In this document: one piece after another, positions 10,660 through 19,945 of the stretch
How the letters are laid out: every line of letters starts with the position of its first letter
Position numbering within the stretch: the stretch's first letter is position 1
NCBI RefSeq assembly: GCF_040954645.1
Contig: NC_092811.1
Location: 121,231,411 to 121,295,410, forward strand
Reading direction: 5' to 3'
Source: Diabrotica undecimpunctata
Taxonomy: Eukaryota > Arthropoda > Insecta > Coleoptera > Chrysomelidae
DNA length: 64,000 bases
The notes under the pieces: model-generated
Seen by the model: the letters and a program-made list of their open reading frames with translations, nothing else
Database searches by the model: none
Told to the model about the DNA's origin: nothing
Position numbers and translations under genes: made by a program

Positions 10660-12350
10660 ATTTATTTTTCACCTGACCAACTCTCTATAACTCCTGAATC
10701 TTTTCGTCCGATTTCTCTTACTTGTACTATCTGTAAACTTCTCTAAAAAAATGATAAGGGGCATTTGATTATCTCCAGAAAAGCAATCATTGACAAACTT
10801 TCCTACTATAATTTAGATGGTAATATTCTCTCATTTGTAAAAAACTTTCTAACTGTAAGAACATTTGAAGTCCTTGCCAATGGTAAACTTTCTCAATGTC
10901 TTTCTCAAAATTAAGGTGACCCTAAAGGATCTGTTTTAAGTTCAGCTCTATTCATTCTTGCATTCAACGAAATTTGCAGGTTCTTTTCTGCCCCTATCAA
11001 ATATGTTCAATACGCTGATGACCTAATCATTTACTGATATGGTAAATCTATTACCACCACATGTAAACTCATACAAAGTGTAGTAAATCGACTTCAAGAT
11101 AGATCTAATGAATTAGGATTATCACTCTCTCAGAGCAAAACCAAATTAATAAAATTTTCCAGAAGGATTGTCACTCCCTTACTCCAAATTTTATTTAACA
11201 ATTCTTCACTTTCTGTTGTTAATCAACGTAAAATTCTTGGTTTGATATTTGACTCCAGATTAAATTGAAAGAATCAAATTTCTGAACTTAAATGAGGTGC
11301 CAATGAAACTACTTTATTAAGAGTCTATAAAGCCCTCATCTGATCTAAGCTCGACTACGGTAGCTTTATCTCTTCCTCTGCCTCTCAATCTGACATAGAT
11401 TAATTAAACTCTGTTCACAATAGCGCGCTGGGTTTATATCTAGGTGCTTTTTACTCTAGTCCTATCGATAGTATATACCGTGAATCCAATGAACCTCCTC
11501 TTACCCTAAGACGACTATTTCTTCTACTTTCGTATGCTGCATCAATCATTTCCTAATTAATACAATGCCGTCTTGCACTGGTGTTGGCTGTGCAGTAACC
11601 ACTAAACATGAGCTTGTAAGATCATCTCAGTTACCCTTAACATGAAGCGTTTACACAGGTGAACCATATAGTATTCTGTTGGCTTTTAAATGCATCTTCC
11701 ATCAAAACAGACATATTGCCATTTGTTCAGATTCTCTTTCATCTATCCATTCAGTCAATACAATTTTCACTGACCACTCATTAGTTCAAAACATTCATGA
11801 CATATACCAAAATCTCTCTGTTCACGATATAACAGTCTCTCTCATGTGTCTGCCTTCTCATACTGAAATTACTGGTAATGAAACAGCAGGTCATTTTGCC
11901 AAAGAAGCTACCAACCACAATACTGGAATCACTCCAATTCAACTAGCTAACGATCTCAAACTTGTTTTCAAAAAGTCAGTAGAGGATACTCTCGGCAAAA
12001 CTTATAGCAAAAGAGCTAAAAAAATCTTCATGATCTCCAACCGTTTATTGGTCATCTCTCCCTGGACTTCCTACCTAGAAGAGAAGCATCGACTATTAGA
12101 AGACTCCGAATCAACCTCACCAAACTTACCCATGGTTTCTTGACGTCCTCTGAAACTCATCCAACTTGCCACCGTTGCAATGTTTACGTGACTGTAAAAC
12201 ACATCTTCACCCGACTGCAAACAATTCACCAACCTGTATAAAGCATTAGACTTGAAACCTAATCTTAAGGAGATGTTCAACAACTCTACACAGATCACAA
12301 AAACTATACAGTTTCTAAAAACTGCTCAACTCTACTACAAGATTTAACCT
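10660..12350 (+). mobile_element. I-clade-like LINE with RT and RNase H, decayed
   Basis: With stops ignored, the frame reads SFRPISLTCTICK (RT motif 1), an internal deletion, KYVQYADDLIIY (catalytic box near 11010), LSLSQSKTKLIKFSRR, ILGLIFDSRLNW, and then an RNase H domain with ICSDSLSSIHSV and LMCLPSHTEITGNETAGHFA (open frame 11679-12143). RNase H after RT is the I-clade layout. The 3' end near 12370 is also present as a second diverged copy at 13530-13620. Confidence 0.85.
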
Positions 12351-12374
12351 AATAGATATTAGTTAAAGTGATAT

Positions 12375-12615
12375 AATTATTCTTCAGCCCAACTGATAGC
12401 GTATGCAGACGATATTGCACTGGTTACTAGAGTTTTAAAAACCATGCAGAACATAATATTAATACTAGATAAAGAAGCAAAGGAAGACCAGCCAAGTCTT
12501 GGATACAAGGTGTTATGGAAACCATGAAAGATAGAGCCATTGATGAAGACACCTGGAGAGATAGAAAAAGATGGCGATCGAAATGCGGGAAGCGGCAGAA
12601 GCTGTAGGATCCCCG

Positions 12616-12681
<66 letters not shown>

Positions 12682-13510
12682 AAGCAAAGAAGAGAGGGCT
12701 AGTAATAAACCAAAGAAAGCAAAACGAAATACCTCAAGTGTTCAAGAGAGAATACGAACATAGAGAAAGAAATTAAGCTTGGTGCATATACATTTGAAAT
12801 AGTACACCGTTTCAAATACCTGGGAGTGATGGTGAATGACAGAAATGATAGAACGGATGAAATAAATGAACGCATCCTACTGGGTAATAAAACCTACTGG
12901 AACTACCAAAAATTCCTGAAAGAAAATCACATTAGTAAGAAAACCAAATTAAAAATTTACAAGACTGCAATCAGGCCAGTGATCACCTATGGTGCAGAGA
13001 CGATGTGCCTAACACAAAAAGATGAAATGAGGTTTAAAATCTTAGAGAGAAAGATAATTCGACGAACAATGGGACCGGTGAGGATAAGTGTAGACGAATT
13101 TAGAAGATTAACCAATGAAGAAATTAAAGAAGTCATCGAGGGTGAAGACATAATTAAGTTCGTGAAGACGCAAAGGCTCAGGTGGCTGGGACATACAGAA
13201 AGAGCTAACCCAGACTCTAAGCTAAAGCGAATAACTGGATGGAGACCAACAACAAAGAGACCAAAGGGGAGACCCAAAACAAGATGGAGAGATCAAGTCT
13301 TAGGAGACATAAAGAAGCTGAGAATCTACAATTGGAAGGAGCGCTGTAAGGACCGGAAAGAATGGAGGAAAATTGTAGACAGGACCAAGTCACACACGCT
13401 GCTATAATAATAAAAAAAAACAACAGCGGACTGATTCTCCGCAATAAATAAATCAGAGAGCCCAAAAGAGCGGCAAACACTCCCCCAGGAGTGAATAAGC
13501 CATGATGACG
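12375..13510 (+). mobile_element. 5'-truncated RTE-like LINE, itself interrupted
   Basis: It starts at AQLIAYADDIALVTR (RT catalytic box) and continues after an insert at 12483-12687 into FKYLGVMVNDRNDRTDEI, IRPVITYGAETMCLTQKDEM, LERKIIRRTMGPV and RLRWLGHTERANPDSKLKR. It ends at the stops at 13405 and a short tail with gatgacgatgatgat. The main open piece is 12826-13404. It sits between two diverged copies of the preceding element's 3' tail. Confidence 0.85.
12483..12687. mobile_element. Short LINE 3' end with (TA)n tail, nested, 11-bp target duplication
   Basis: About 135 bases of LINE 3' sequence (encoding DEDTWRDRKRWRS) and a (TA)n run at about 12618-12676 sit inside the RT frame of the surrounding element. 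The 11 bases aagaagcaaag occur at 12472-12482 and 12677-12687. Omitting the insert restores the spacing expected between the YADD box and the YLG block. This is a clear target-primed insertion. Confidence 0.85.
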
Positions 13511-13514
13511 ATGA

Positions 13515-13640
13515 TGATATAATTATTATTTCTTTTCTGAAAACTATACAGTTTCTAAAAACCGCTAAACTCTACCAGAAGATTGAACCTAATACACAAT
13601 AGTTAAATTGATATAATTATTATTTGTTCTCATTATTTAT
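13515..13640 (+). repeat. Second copy of the I-like LINE 3' tail
   Basis: The sequence from ctatacagtttctaaaaacc through gatataattattatt repeats that at about 12300-12385 with roughly 10% differences. It marks either a tandem tail repeat split by the RTE insertion or an independent truncated copy. Confidence 0.65.
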
Positions 13641-13866
13641 TTTTTTCCATAGCTAATGTTAAAGTGTTGCTATAACAACTGTTTTGAGTAAATAAAGTAT
13701 CACTTTAACCGAAAGGGTAGATAAAGTGACACTTTAACAGCCAGAGTGATAAAATGTTTTAACTTTTTTTTATTCAATAAAATTTACAAATTCAAACACA
13801 TTAAGGATTAAAAACAACTGAAATTTTACAATTAACATTATTAGAAATATCTATTTTTGGAGCATC
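13641..13866. other. Non-coding AT-rich spacer
   Basis: There is a short inverted motif, aaagtatcacttta / taaagtgacacttta, near 13696-13738. No gene was seen. Confidence 0.35.
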
Positions 13867-14133
13867 TCAACTTGTACTCGTTTGCTTAAACACTTGATTC
13901 AAGGTACTCGAGGATTGATTTTCTGGTCCGCCAAGTATACACTTGGATACAGCAATCTTATTGCTTATTGACTTTTCAATGTAAGATTCTGCAACAGATG
14001 ACGATTTCCATCCACCTAAACGTTTAACTTTTACTAGATCAGCTCCAGAATTTGCGAACATAGTAGCTGAAGAACGACGGAAACAATGCCCCGTGTACAT
14101 TTCTGAATTTGCAACACAATTGCGATTTTTGTG
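13867..14133 (-). mobile_element. Tyrosine-recombinase C-terminal exon (Crypton-like)
   Basis: The minus frame reads MYTGHCFRRSSATMFANSGA, LVKVKRLGGWKSSSVAESYI and EKSISNKIAV before a stop at 13867. It contains the catalytic H-x-x-R (HCFR), the GGW block and the nucleophilic Tyr of SYIEKS, all in order, which is diagnostic of the family. An AG preceded by a T-rich run at about 14134 could be a 3' splice site. The N-terminal half is not in the neighbourhood. The domain end is intact, but the element is partial. Confidence 0.75.
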
Positions 14134-14203
14134 CTAAAAATTATAATTTTTTTTGAAATTCTATTTTTCACCTGAACTTGAAGTCTTGCTATAGAAAAAA
14201 ATG

Positions 14204-14325
14204 TTGTATTGCACACGACGATAAAATCGCATTATCTTCTCAAGTATAATATTAGCGTCTCGACTGACGTCTCGACGCTAAAAAACGCTCTCGAAGATAA
14301 AGTACAATTTTATCGTCTTGTACAA
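14204..14325. repeat. Imperfect foldback beside the recombinase fragment
   Basis: The arms begin ttgtattgcacacgacgata on the left and end tatcgtcttgtacaa on the right, and pair through cgataaaat, ttatcttc and the tagcgtc blocks with gaps. It lies just upstream of the recombinase exon, as a similar foldback lies beside the other recombinase fragment at 3033. Confidence 0.6.
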
Positions 14326-14980
14326 TAAATAACTAATATATTTAATATTATTCTTGTACCAATGGCCATAGTTGTCGAGGTACTTTATGTAAATGAAAAA
14401 AATATATTTTTCTCACTAGGTATACAATAAGCGATGTTATTGTTCATAATCGACAACATTTATCAGCAATTACATTTTCTTGTAATAATTCCCACCCGAA
14501 GAAAAAAACTTTTACTTTTTCTATGCATGGATAATGTAAATTTTATAGAATAAATGCATGCTCAATTTCTTTGTGAATAAGTGTATTCGTTTGACCAGCA
14601 AAACCTAATAATTAACATCAACTTTTACTATCCCATGAAGACTATTATCGCCGCTTGAAACTAATTGATTAATATCGATCATAAGTCTTCAAAATGACAT
14701 TGAATGCGTGAAGGTATTTGAGTGAGAAACATTATAAATTGTTAAGATTCTAGTTTATTTATAATCTGTTAATTTAGTCAAAATCGAAATATTTTTTTCC
14801 TTCAGCGAAAGTACAGAATGCATAAATGAAAATAAAGATCGTAACATAGGGTCACCAAATAAATTTGAAAAAACAGGATACATTCAAGGAGGAATTGAGG
14901 GCGACACTCTCCAGCTATAGAGGGTCAAGAGGACCTTCATCGGACGTAGTTGTTAAAATATCCTTTTAGCTGATTAGAGC
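14326..14980. other. AT-rich stretch, nothing recognised
   Basis: No frame, RNA gene or repeat could be supported. Confidence 0.4.
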
Positions 14981-14982
14981 AG

Positions 14983-15400
14983 CGGCGTAATTACAATTCA
15001 GGGGGCCTGGGGCAGAAGTGACCGGAGAGGCCCCTCTCCACAATATAAGAAAAAGCTAAGACTTACCTCCATTATAGAAACTACCTAAAATTTATACCTA
15101 TGCTATGCTAAAAATTACTTTTAATTGAATTAATCTGGTTTTGTTTTATTCATTATCCAAATATTAAAACAAGGGTTAACATTGATAACACAAGCATATT
15201 TTCTCAATATTCATACTTTAATTTATTTTAGAGTTTTTACTTACCAACATTTTTTTTCTTATTTTTATTCCTGAAAATTGTTTGATTACGCTGTCGAAGT
15301 CGATGTTGATTGCTGCTTCACGTTTAATCGAGAGCATTGCCAAATTATTTAGCCGAGTCTGGCCCATCGTGGATCGTAAATACACTTCTCCAAGAAATTA
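14983..15400 (-). mobile_element. hAT transposon 3' end (dimerisation domain and terminal repeat)
   Basis: The minus strand encodes TRLNNLAMLSIKREAAINID and FDSVIKQFSGIKIRKK, the C-terminal dimerisation motif of hAT transposases. Downstream on the same strand, the sequence at 14983 (plus strand cagcggcgtaattacaattc, then aggggg-type) resembles hAT terminal repeats of the form CAGNGGCGTAA. The catalytic region is absent. Confidence 0.65.
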
Positions 15401-15544
15401 ACGCACCGCTTCAATAAATCAATTTTATTTGTAAACAGGCAAAGAATAAAAAATAAAACTTCAGCAGATTTATTCAACATTTTATTAGTAACTATAACAA
15501 TTTGTCTAATCATCAGAAAATGTTGAAGTACAGGAGAAAAAAAA

Positions 15545-16312
15545 AATAAATCGGAAAATTCTAAAAAAGTAGTGATAAGAAAAGTAAACTAAAATCTGAA
15601 AAAAGTCTTAATAACCAGTGTTTTTCACCTCTACTACATATAGCCTCACATTGTTGGCACACACTTAAAATTAATTGCCGTATTTCATTTTGGTCTAGTT
15701 CTCTCCAAATCTGGATCAGCCTCTCTCCCACTTCCTGTAAGTTGTTTGGTTGGATCGGTGTCACTCTCAATCGCCCACCAAGGATATTTCAGAGATTTTC
15801 AATAGGATTTAAATCCGAACTATGTGCTGGCCATTCCATAGTATTAATTTCTACCTCTTCTAGATAATTTCTGACGATCTGTGAAGCGTGAGGTCTGGCA
15901 TTATCTTGCATTAGTAAGAAATTTTCACCGATATAAGAAGCGAATGGTAATACATGTTGCTTCAGGAACTTCAATATGTACCTTTCAGCTGTAACAGTTC
16001 CACTTTGTATGAAGACTAGGTCCGTATGTGCGGTCAAAGAAATACCACCACTCACCATAACGGATCCTTCACCAAAAAATGTGGTGTGAGAAGTTACACT
16101 GAGCATATCGTTCGTTTCGTCGCAACACACGAACACGTCTCGTTATTGTACAAACAAAATCGGGATTCATCAGTAAATAGCACTCGTTCCCAGTCAGCCT
16201 CTAACCAATTAACGTGTTCTCTGGCAAAATGTAGTCCCCCCCTTCGATGCTCTGCAGTTAATAGAGGACCTCGGGCGGCAATCCTAGGTGTTAAGTTGTA
16301 TTCTCTCTTCAT
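15545..16312 (-). mobile_element. Tc1-family transposase, decayed
   Basis: Minus frames give the catalytic core in order: VLFTDESRFCLY (first Asp), GEGSVMVSGGIS, LLMQDNARPHASQIV (second Asp) and SSDLNPIENL (the Glu, a DD34E arrangement). The N-terminal DNA-binding domain is missing and the core is split at about 16100 by a frameshift. The 3' part ends in stops after 15780. No pair of terminal repeats was found. Confidence 0.85.
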
Positions 16313-16440
16313 TTATTTTTGCAGCTTTTTTATGGTGGCGAAGTCTTTTGATTCCATTAACAATTTCTTGCTTATCGAATTCTGTGTCACAATCATTGAG
16401 TAAATACTCGACCTGAAAATTTTGAATTTTTCGATTACAG
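16313..16440 (-). mobile_element. Small LINE scrap
   Basis: The minus frame EYLLNDCDTEFDKQEIVNGI and KRLRHHKKAA resembles the pre-RT region of LINE polyproteins (usual I..LKN.KAAG). It abuts the truncated Tc1 copy. It is too short to assign to a clade. Confidence 0.35.
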
Positions 16441-16760
16441 TCTCTATTCTTTACATCCTAGTTTGAAGTTCTTGGTGTAGCTTGTCTAAACATTCAAGTA
16501 TACATCTTTTATTTTCATTTTCGAGAGATAGTCTGGCATCTTCGGCTGTCTCTCCAAGCATTATCTGCTTAAAACTGTTTTTTTCAAGGGAGATTCCAAT
16601 TTCATCACATTTCTCCGAAGGAAACTGAAGAGCCTTCGTGACCAACTCATATGACTGTCTTCCAAAAAGACTTTCAAACTTCGGAATTTTATTACGGCAT
16701 TTTCAAGGCTCAAACACTCCGTCTGTAAATAACACTTTGGACTGTCTATTTCTTGCAAAA
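16441..16760 (-). other. Unrecognised coding-like remnant
   Basis: Two overlapping minus frames (16561-16758 and 16451-16645) together read like a degraded protein rich in Leu, Glu and Lys (SPKCYLQTECLSLENAVIKF; CLDKLHQELQTRM). The style is that of the linker region of hAT-like transposases, but I cannot name it. Confidence 0.25.
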
Positions 16761-17139
16761 TGTACCCCCATAAATGAATGAATTCAAGAAATTTGAAATT
16801 AAAAAAATTCGTATATAAGTAATATCATAGGAAAGAAAATTGTGCCGGCAATATTCTCGACTGGTATGAAAGTTTGTTACCTAGCAATTTTCGCGAATTA
16901 AATTTTGACAGTTAAATCACAAGACGTCAGTCGAGCAGTTTACAGCCTCATTGCCTTTCAAAGCAAGTTTAAATGAGCAAAGGCGAAAAAACTTTTTTTG
17001 TGCTCAATCGGGGGTTTCCTCGTACCAAAGCACGCCGTTGTGTCCTTTAAAACATCTGAATGCCGGTTTGCATAAGTAATGACTTTAGACCTGGAATTGT
17101 TCGTTTAACTTAAATTCCAATACGAAACTTCCCCTTGGG
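16761..17139. other. No gene seen
   Basis: The sequence has mixed composition, without a frame or repeat that can be supported. Confidence 0.4.
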
Positions 17140-18330
17140 TTAATTTTTATTTATTTATTTTTTTTATTTTTAAATAAATATTTACAATCTACTCATAAAC
17201 AGTACATTGAGTAATTAGTAAATGTGATGACAATATTGACTTGATTTGGGACAGTGCTCCATTTTCACCTGTAACCATGTAACCAGGTCTTCTCTCTAAG
17301 TCATCTTCAGTCTTCGTTCCTCCATTGGTAGCTAATATAATTCACATATAATTTGGCTATAGTGCCTTGAATTTCGAATTTTGGCCTTGTTGGCTTGAAG
17401 TGATATGACATCTTTTATGGTTGGTACTCCTAGGTCATTGTGGATGGTTGCATTGCTCACATACCAAGAAGCGTTAGCTATCATACGCAGTGATTTTAGT
17501 ATGACTTTGTAAAGCAGTATTTTGTTCTCCAATGCTAGTTGTGAGTTTCTGCCAAAAAACCAATTCATTTGTTTTAATTTTATATTGAGTTTTTTTGGCA
17601 TTAATGTGTTACTTCCAGGTGAGCTTTGGGTCCAAATGCAACCCAAGATAATAGGTATGTCAGCAGTAAAGATTAGGTATAGGAAGGGAACGAGGACTTT
17701 AGGATAAGGTACATATCGCTAGGCAGTAAAGATTTTAGTTTATATAGCAAACCATTGTGCCAGACTTTATCAACAGCCTCTTGAATATCGAGAAATACTG
17801 AGGCACACATAGTCTTTTCTTCCAAACTTTTTTTGATTTTATTTACTATTCTCTGACACTGTTGGATTGTTCAATATTTTTGACGGAAACCAAACTGATG
17901 GTCGTGTATTATGTTCTCGAGTGGTACAATTTCGCTTATTCTATTCCGCAGGAGTCTTTAAAATATTTTGAATATAAGGGTAACAAGCTTATAGGACGAT
18001 AGGAAGAAGGATCTGTAGGCAATTTATCTAGCTTTCTAATCATTATAATATGAGCATATTTCCACTGGATTGGAAAATGGCTTACAATAACTGCATCATT
18101 CTATTGTAGATAATAGTAAACATGAGAACTGCTTTCCTGGGTAGATGTTTTAGGATTCTACCATCGATTAAATCGTATCCTGGGGCTTTGTGAGAGTTGG
18201 TACTTATTAATATTATTCTGCAAACCTCAAGTGAGGAGAATGCTTTCATTGGAGGTGATAGTTGGCAGGGTGCATCTAGATATTCGCTAACTACACCATC
18301 ATTTATGTTTTAACCTAAATTTTTTGTGTA
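17140..18330 (-). mobile_element. Jockey-clade retrotransposon, decayed
   Basis: From high to low coordinates the minus frames show a pre-RT block with SHKAPGYDLIDGRILKHLPR, SYRPISLLPI, a DHQFGFRQKY block, ASVFLDIQEAVDKVWHNGLL, and the C-terminal SLRMIANASWYVSNATIHND followed by LGVPTIKD. The motifs are of the Jockey type. Several stops and frameshifts are present, and the YADD region is not readable. It lies just downstream of the 3' end of the mucin gene. Confidence 0.85.
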
Positions 18331-18400
18331 AATGCTCTATGATATTGTAACTTTATATAATTTAGCAAAAATAGATTACCAATATATTTCATAATACTTA

Positions 18401-18661
18401 TTTAATGTACATATTTGTAATATTAAATTTACAAATTCTATAAAAAAAAATAAATAACAAAATTAAATACTTGTATAAATTTTATAATAAGAAAAATCTA
18501 CAAGAGATATGTATTATACATTTACAATATTTCTTTGTAGAAGGAATAAATAATTCATCAATAATATATAGTGTTGACATTCATTGTCAAACAAAACTTG
18601 ATCTTGCTTTAGATCTAATGCGTCTGTGATTCTTTTCGTAGTTTCTTCGCATGTCTTCGAA
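18401..18661 (-). promoter_or_regulatory. Putative 3' UTR and poly-A signal of the mucin gene
   Basis: The 260 bases after the stop at 18662 are AT-rich and non-coding. An ATTAAA hexamer lies on the minus strand at 18406-18401. No AATAAA was found closer to the stop. The Jockey copy begins just beyond. The assignment is an inference. Confidence 0.3.
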
Positions 18662-19061
18662 TTATAATTCGTATTTCGTTTTGGGCCTCAATACTGATTT
18701 AGGTTGCATTTTGGGACTATTTGGTGGCGTATAATCTGGTTCAGGAATATAGGGCATGCCGTAGTTGTACATATTTGGCATATTTGGTACAGTCGGAGAA
18801 GGAACGCTACGTGGAGGAGATCTTCTGCCAGGCGCTTGTGCCTTACCGATCTTAGCCAACCTGCTTCCGTTCGAGGTGGGTCTTCCGAATTCGTAGGGGT
18901 GCAATGGATTCATTGCGCTATTGCTAAGTGGATTCATACCATTTGAACCTCTCGGTGCTTGACCTGGTGTAGGGCTAAATATGCCTTCCTCTGAGTCGAA
19001 TCCTCTGTTTTCGAAAGTGTTGTCTATTTGTACGTTGTCATAAAGACTAAATGGTGATTGC
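18662..19061 (-). CDS. Giant mucin gene, terminal exon: cytoplasmic tail
   Basis: A pyrimidine-rich tract ending TTTTAG lies just before 19061. The first base completes a Gly codon begun in the 44-base exon at 23850-23807, and 132 codons then run to a TAA at 18664-18662. The tail begins QSPFSLYDNVQIDNTFENRG and is rich in Pro, Ser and Asn, with NMPNMYNYGMPYIPEPDY and a basic, proline-directed stretch (RRSPPRS). It ends KTKYEL. It has no hydrophobic segment, fitting a cytoplasmic position after the transmembrane exon. The terminal Y-x-L fits a class II PDZ ligand pattern, but that is speculation. Internal methionines could make a shorter ORF appear as a separate gene; the upstream codons in the same frame and the phase match argue for the spliced model. 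The protein family is not recognised. Confidence 0.75.
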
Positions 19062-19289
19062 CTAAAACAAACAAAATAAAAAAAAATATTTTAAGAATGT
19101 AATGGTCCAGGATATGACGGTTCGCTGTTCAGAATTATTTCTACTTTTGTGGATTTACTTGAAATTTTGACAGTAGGTAGAAAATATCTCAATGATAATA
19201 AAATACTCTATGCCAATATGTGCTTTTCCTCTAGGGGTGGTTATCACCTCCAAAGTGGTGTGCAAGGATTGTACTCCCAAAATTAAGAA
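19062..19289. other. Intron start of the mucin gene, nothing else seen
   Basis: Sequence between the terminal exon and the first transposon fragment. No gene or repeat was recognised. Confidence 0.4.
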
Positions 19290-19945
19290 TTTGATTGGAA
19301 TCTCAACACGATGTTTTGGAGAGCGAAGTTCCATGTACTAAGGACATTACTAAGCAGGCCATGGACATGATACAACAAATGAAGTACCTTCGAAGTGAGC
19401 TGGACTCTTTGAATGGTTCTTTTCAGGCAAGCTTTAAAAAACTTAAATCTGAAAGATATAAGAGTGCCTCAAACAACTAGTCCCATGGAACAAAACACAA
19501 CAGACCATTCAGTGAAATGATCGAGAGACAGAAAAGATCCAACAATATTATGATTTTTAATATGCCTGAGTATGGTAAGAATGACTATTTAAACAAAGCT
19601 GGATATTATCTGGATTAATGAACTCAGCCATTGATATTTTTGAGGCTACACGAATTGGAAAAAAGAACAAAAATGACTATCTATCAATACTCAGAAACAG
19701 AAGTAATATTGACAGGTCATTAAAGATTTTTATCGATTTAGATCTCACCCCACCAGAGAATCGCATTAAACACTAGTCAAGAGAGTTCAACTTAAGGAAA
19801 GAGAGAGAAAAGATCAACTCCTAGAATAATGTCAAAAAACTAACACAGTTTTCACCTGGACTGTGAGTTTATTTTCAAAATAAAGAAGGTCTAAGAATGA
19901 AGCTTGACAGTTTATTTATGAATGTATTCCATTCTCATTACAGTA

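Noticed and set aside
15389..15410. Terminal repeat of the Tc1 copy (ccaagaaattaacgcaccgc)
   Set aside because: It points the wrong way to be the left end of the Tc1 at 15545-16312. It resembles ccaaaaattaacgcactg at 25501-25518 and may be a stray end of another Tc1 family, but no partner end was found.
19295..19480. Small host coding exon
   Set aside because: It continues in other frames into LINE ORF1 sequence (RQKRSNNIMIFNMPE), so it belongs to the retrotransposon.
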